Source: Ahaetulla prasina (lineage: Eukaryota > Chordata > Lepidosauria > Squamata > Colubridae). From it: DNA of 64,000 bases. The position numbers were made by a program, and so were the translations under genes. The notes below the pieces were generated by a model. The model worked only from the letters and a program-made list of their open reading frames with translations. It did no database searches and was not told the DNA's origin. This document shows positions 63,150-64,000 of the stretch, piece by piece (position 1 is the first letter of the stretch; the number at the start of each line of letters is the position of its first letter). The DNA is taken from positions 17,080,783 through 17,144,782 of the forward strand of contig NC_080542.1 of assembly GCF_028640845.1 (NCBI RefSeq). Reading direction: 5' to 3'.

Positions 63150-63239
63150 CTGGGGAAGCAACAAACATAAGAGGATTAGGATGAGCAACAAAGATGATTA
63201 GGGGACCGGAGGCTGAAATATATAAAGAACAGTTGCTGT

Positions 63240-63640
63240 AATTGGGTACATCTAGTCTGATGAAAAGAAGGACCAGGGGTGACATGATAGCAGTGTTCCA
63301 ATATCTCAGGAGTTGCCATAAAGAAGAGGGGGTCAAGCTATTCTCCAAAGCACCTGAGGGTAGAACAAGAAGCAATGGGTGGAAACTAATCAAGGAGAGA
63401 AGCAACTTAGAACTAAGGAGAAATTTCGTGACAGTTAGAACAATTAATAAGTGGAACAACTTGCCTCCAGAAGTTGTGAATGCTCTAGAAGTTTTCTAGA
63501 AGTTTCTAGAAGAACACTATAAGTTTTTAAGAAGAGATTGGACAACCATTTGTTTGAAATTATATAGGGTTTCCTGCCTAAGCAAGGGGTTGGACTAGAA
63601 GACCTCCAAGATCCCTTCCAACTCCGTTATTCTATTTTGT
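63240..63640 (+). mobile_element. CR1 LINE 3' end
   Basis: ACCAGGGGTGACATGATAGC, GGTCAAGCTATTCTCCAAAG, AGTGGAACAACTTGCCTCCA and terminal GGGGTTGGACTAGAAGACCT. A small TCTAGAAGT(TT) triplication occurs at 63484-63512. Confidence 0.92.
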
Positions 63641-64000
63641 TCTGTTCTGTTCCGTTCCATTCCATTTCCTATTCCATTCCATTCCATTCCATTCCATTTC
63701 CCATCACATATTCCATTTCATTCCAAATTCCATTCCATTTTCTATCCCATTTTCCATTCAGTTCCATTTTCCATCCCATTTTCCATTCCATTCCATATTC
63801 AATTTCATATTCCATTCCATTCCATATTCCATTTCATTCCATATTCCATTCCATTCCATATTCCATTCCATTCCATTCTATTTCATTTCATATTCCATTC
63901 CATTCCATTCCATATTCCATTCCATTCCATTCCATTCCATTCCATTCTATTTCATTTCATATTCCATTCCATTCCATTCCATATTCCATTCCATTCCATA
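63640..64000 (+). repeat. (ATTCC)n satellite continuing out of the window
   Basis: Begins at the CR1 tail (TTCTGTTCTGTTCCGTTCCA) and becomes an imperfect ATTCC/ATATTCC array to the window edge. Confidence 0.95.

Overview
This is a vertebrate nuclear window, very probably from a squamate reptile and most likely a snake. The supporting signs are a BovB LINE 3' end, several tRNA-derived squamate-type SINEs (one with a BovB-like tail), CR1, L2 and Rex1/CR1-group LINE fragments whose 3' tails run into (ATTCT)n or (ATTCC)n, and many hAT, Tc1 and TA-flanked MITE copies. Most of the DNA is nested transposon debris. Long open frames over GA, GGAA or pentanucleotide repeats are artefacts.

Three protein-coding genes, all on the minus strand, could be assembled exon by exon with consistent splice phases. 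(1) TTC5, 3397-25112: ten coding exons that close to a 440-residue protein, the same length as human TTC5. The first exon lies in a GC/CpG-rich patch, and a poly(A) signal is proposed at 2696-2701. (2) CCNB1IP1 (HEI10), 28200-31894: three coding exons, 276 residues, RING plus coiled coil. TTC5 and CCNB1IP1 are neighbours in the same order and orientation in mammals, so this pair is conserved synteny. (3) A PARP14-like mono-ADP-ribosyltransferase, 41493 to at least 57391 and probably 63149: two large KH-type exons, a KH+WWE exon and three catalytic-domain exons. The chain of phases closes to 1,335 codons if a 28-nt microexon and a 76-codon upstream exon are included. The N-terminus lies outside the window.

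The most unusual object is the PARP14-like gene. The two big exons are diverged copies of one another (a tandem exon duplication), and the next exon goes straight to WWE and ART, so the macrodomains that define PARP14 are absent from the place where they belong. A small poly(A)-tailed retroposon has landed exactly on its stop codon, and the target-site duplication contains the stop.

The repeat landscape is informative in its own right. A solo LTR with a 5-bp duplication makes up almost all of TTC5 intron 4. A hAT element carries a decayed coding-like coiled-coil segment. hAT copies show 8-bp duplications that date the nesting order inside CR1, L2 and SINE copies. CR1 tails have expanded into a 1.3-kb pentanucleotide satellite (57963-59245) and into the (ATTCC)n array at the right edge (63640-64000). 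No CRISPR array, bacterial gene, tRNA gene or rRNA gene was seen.
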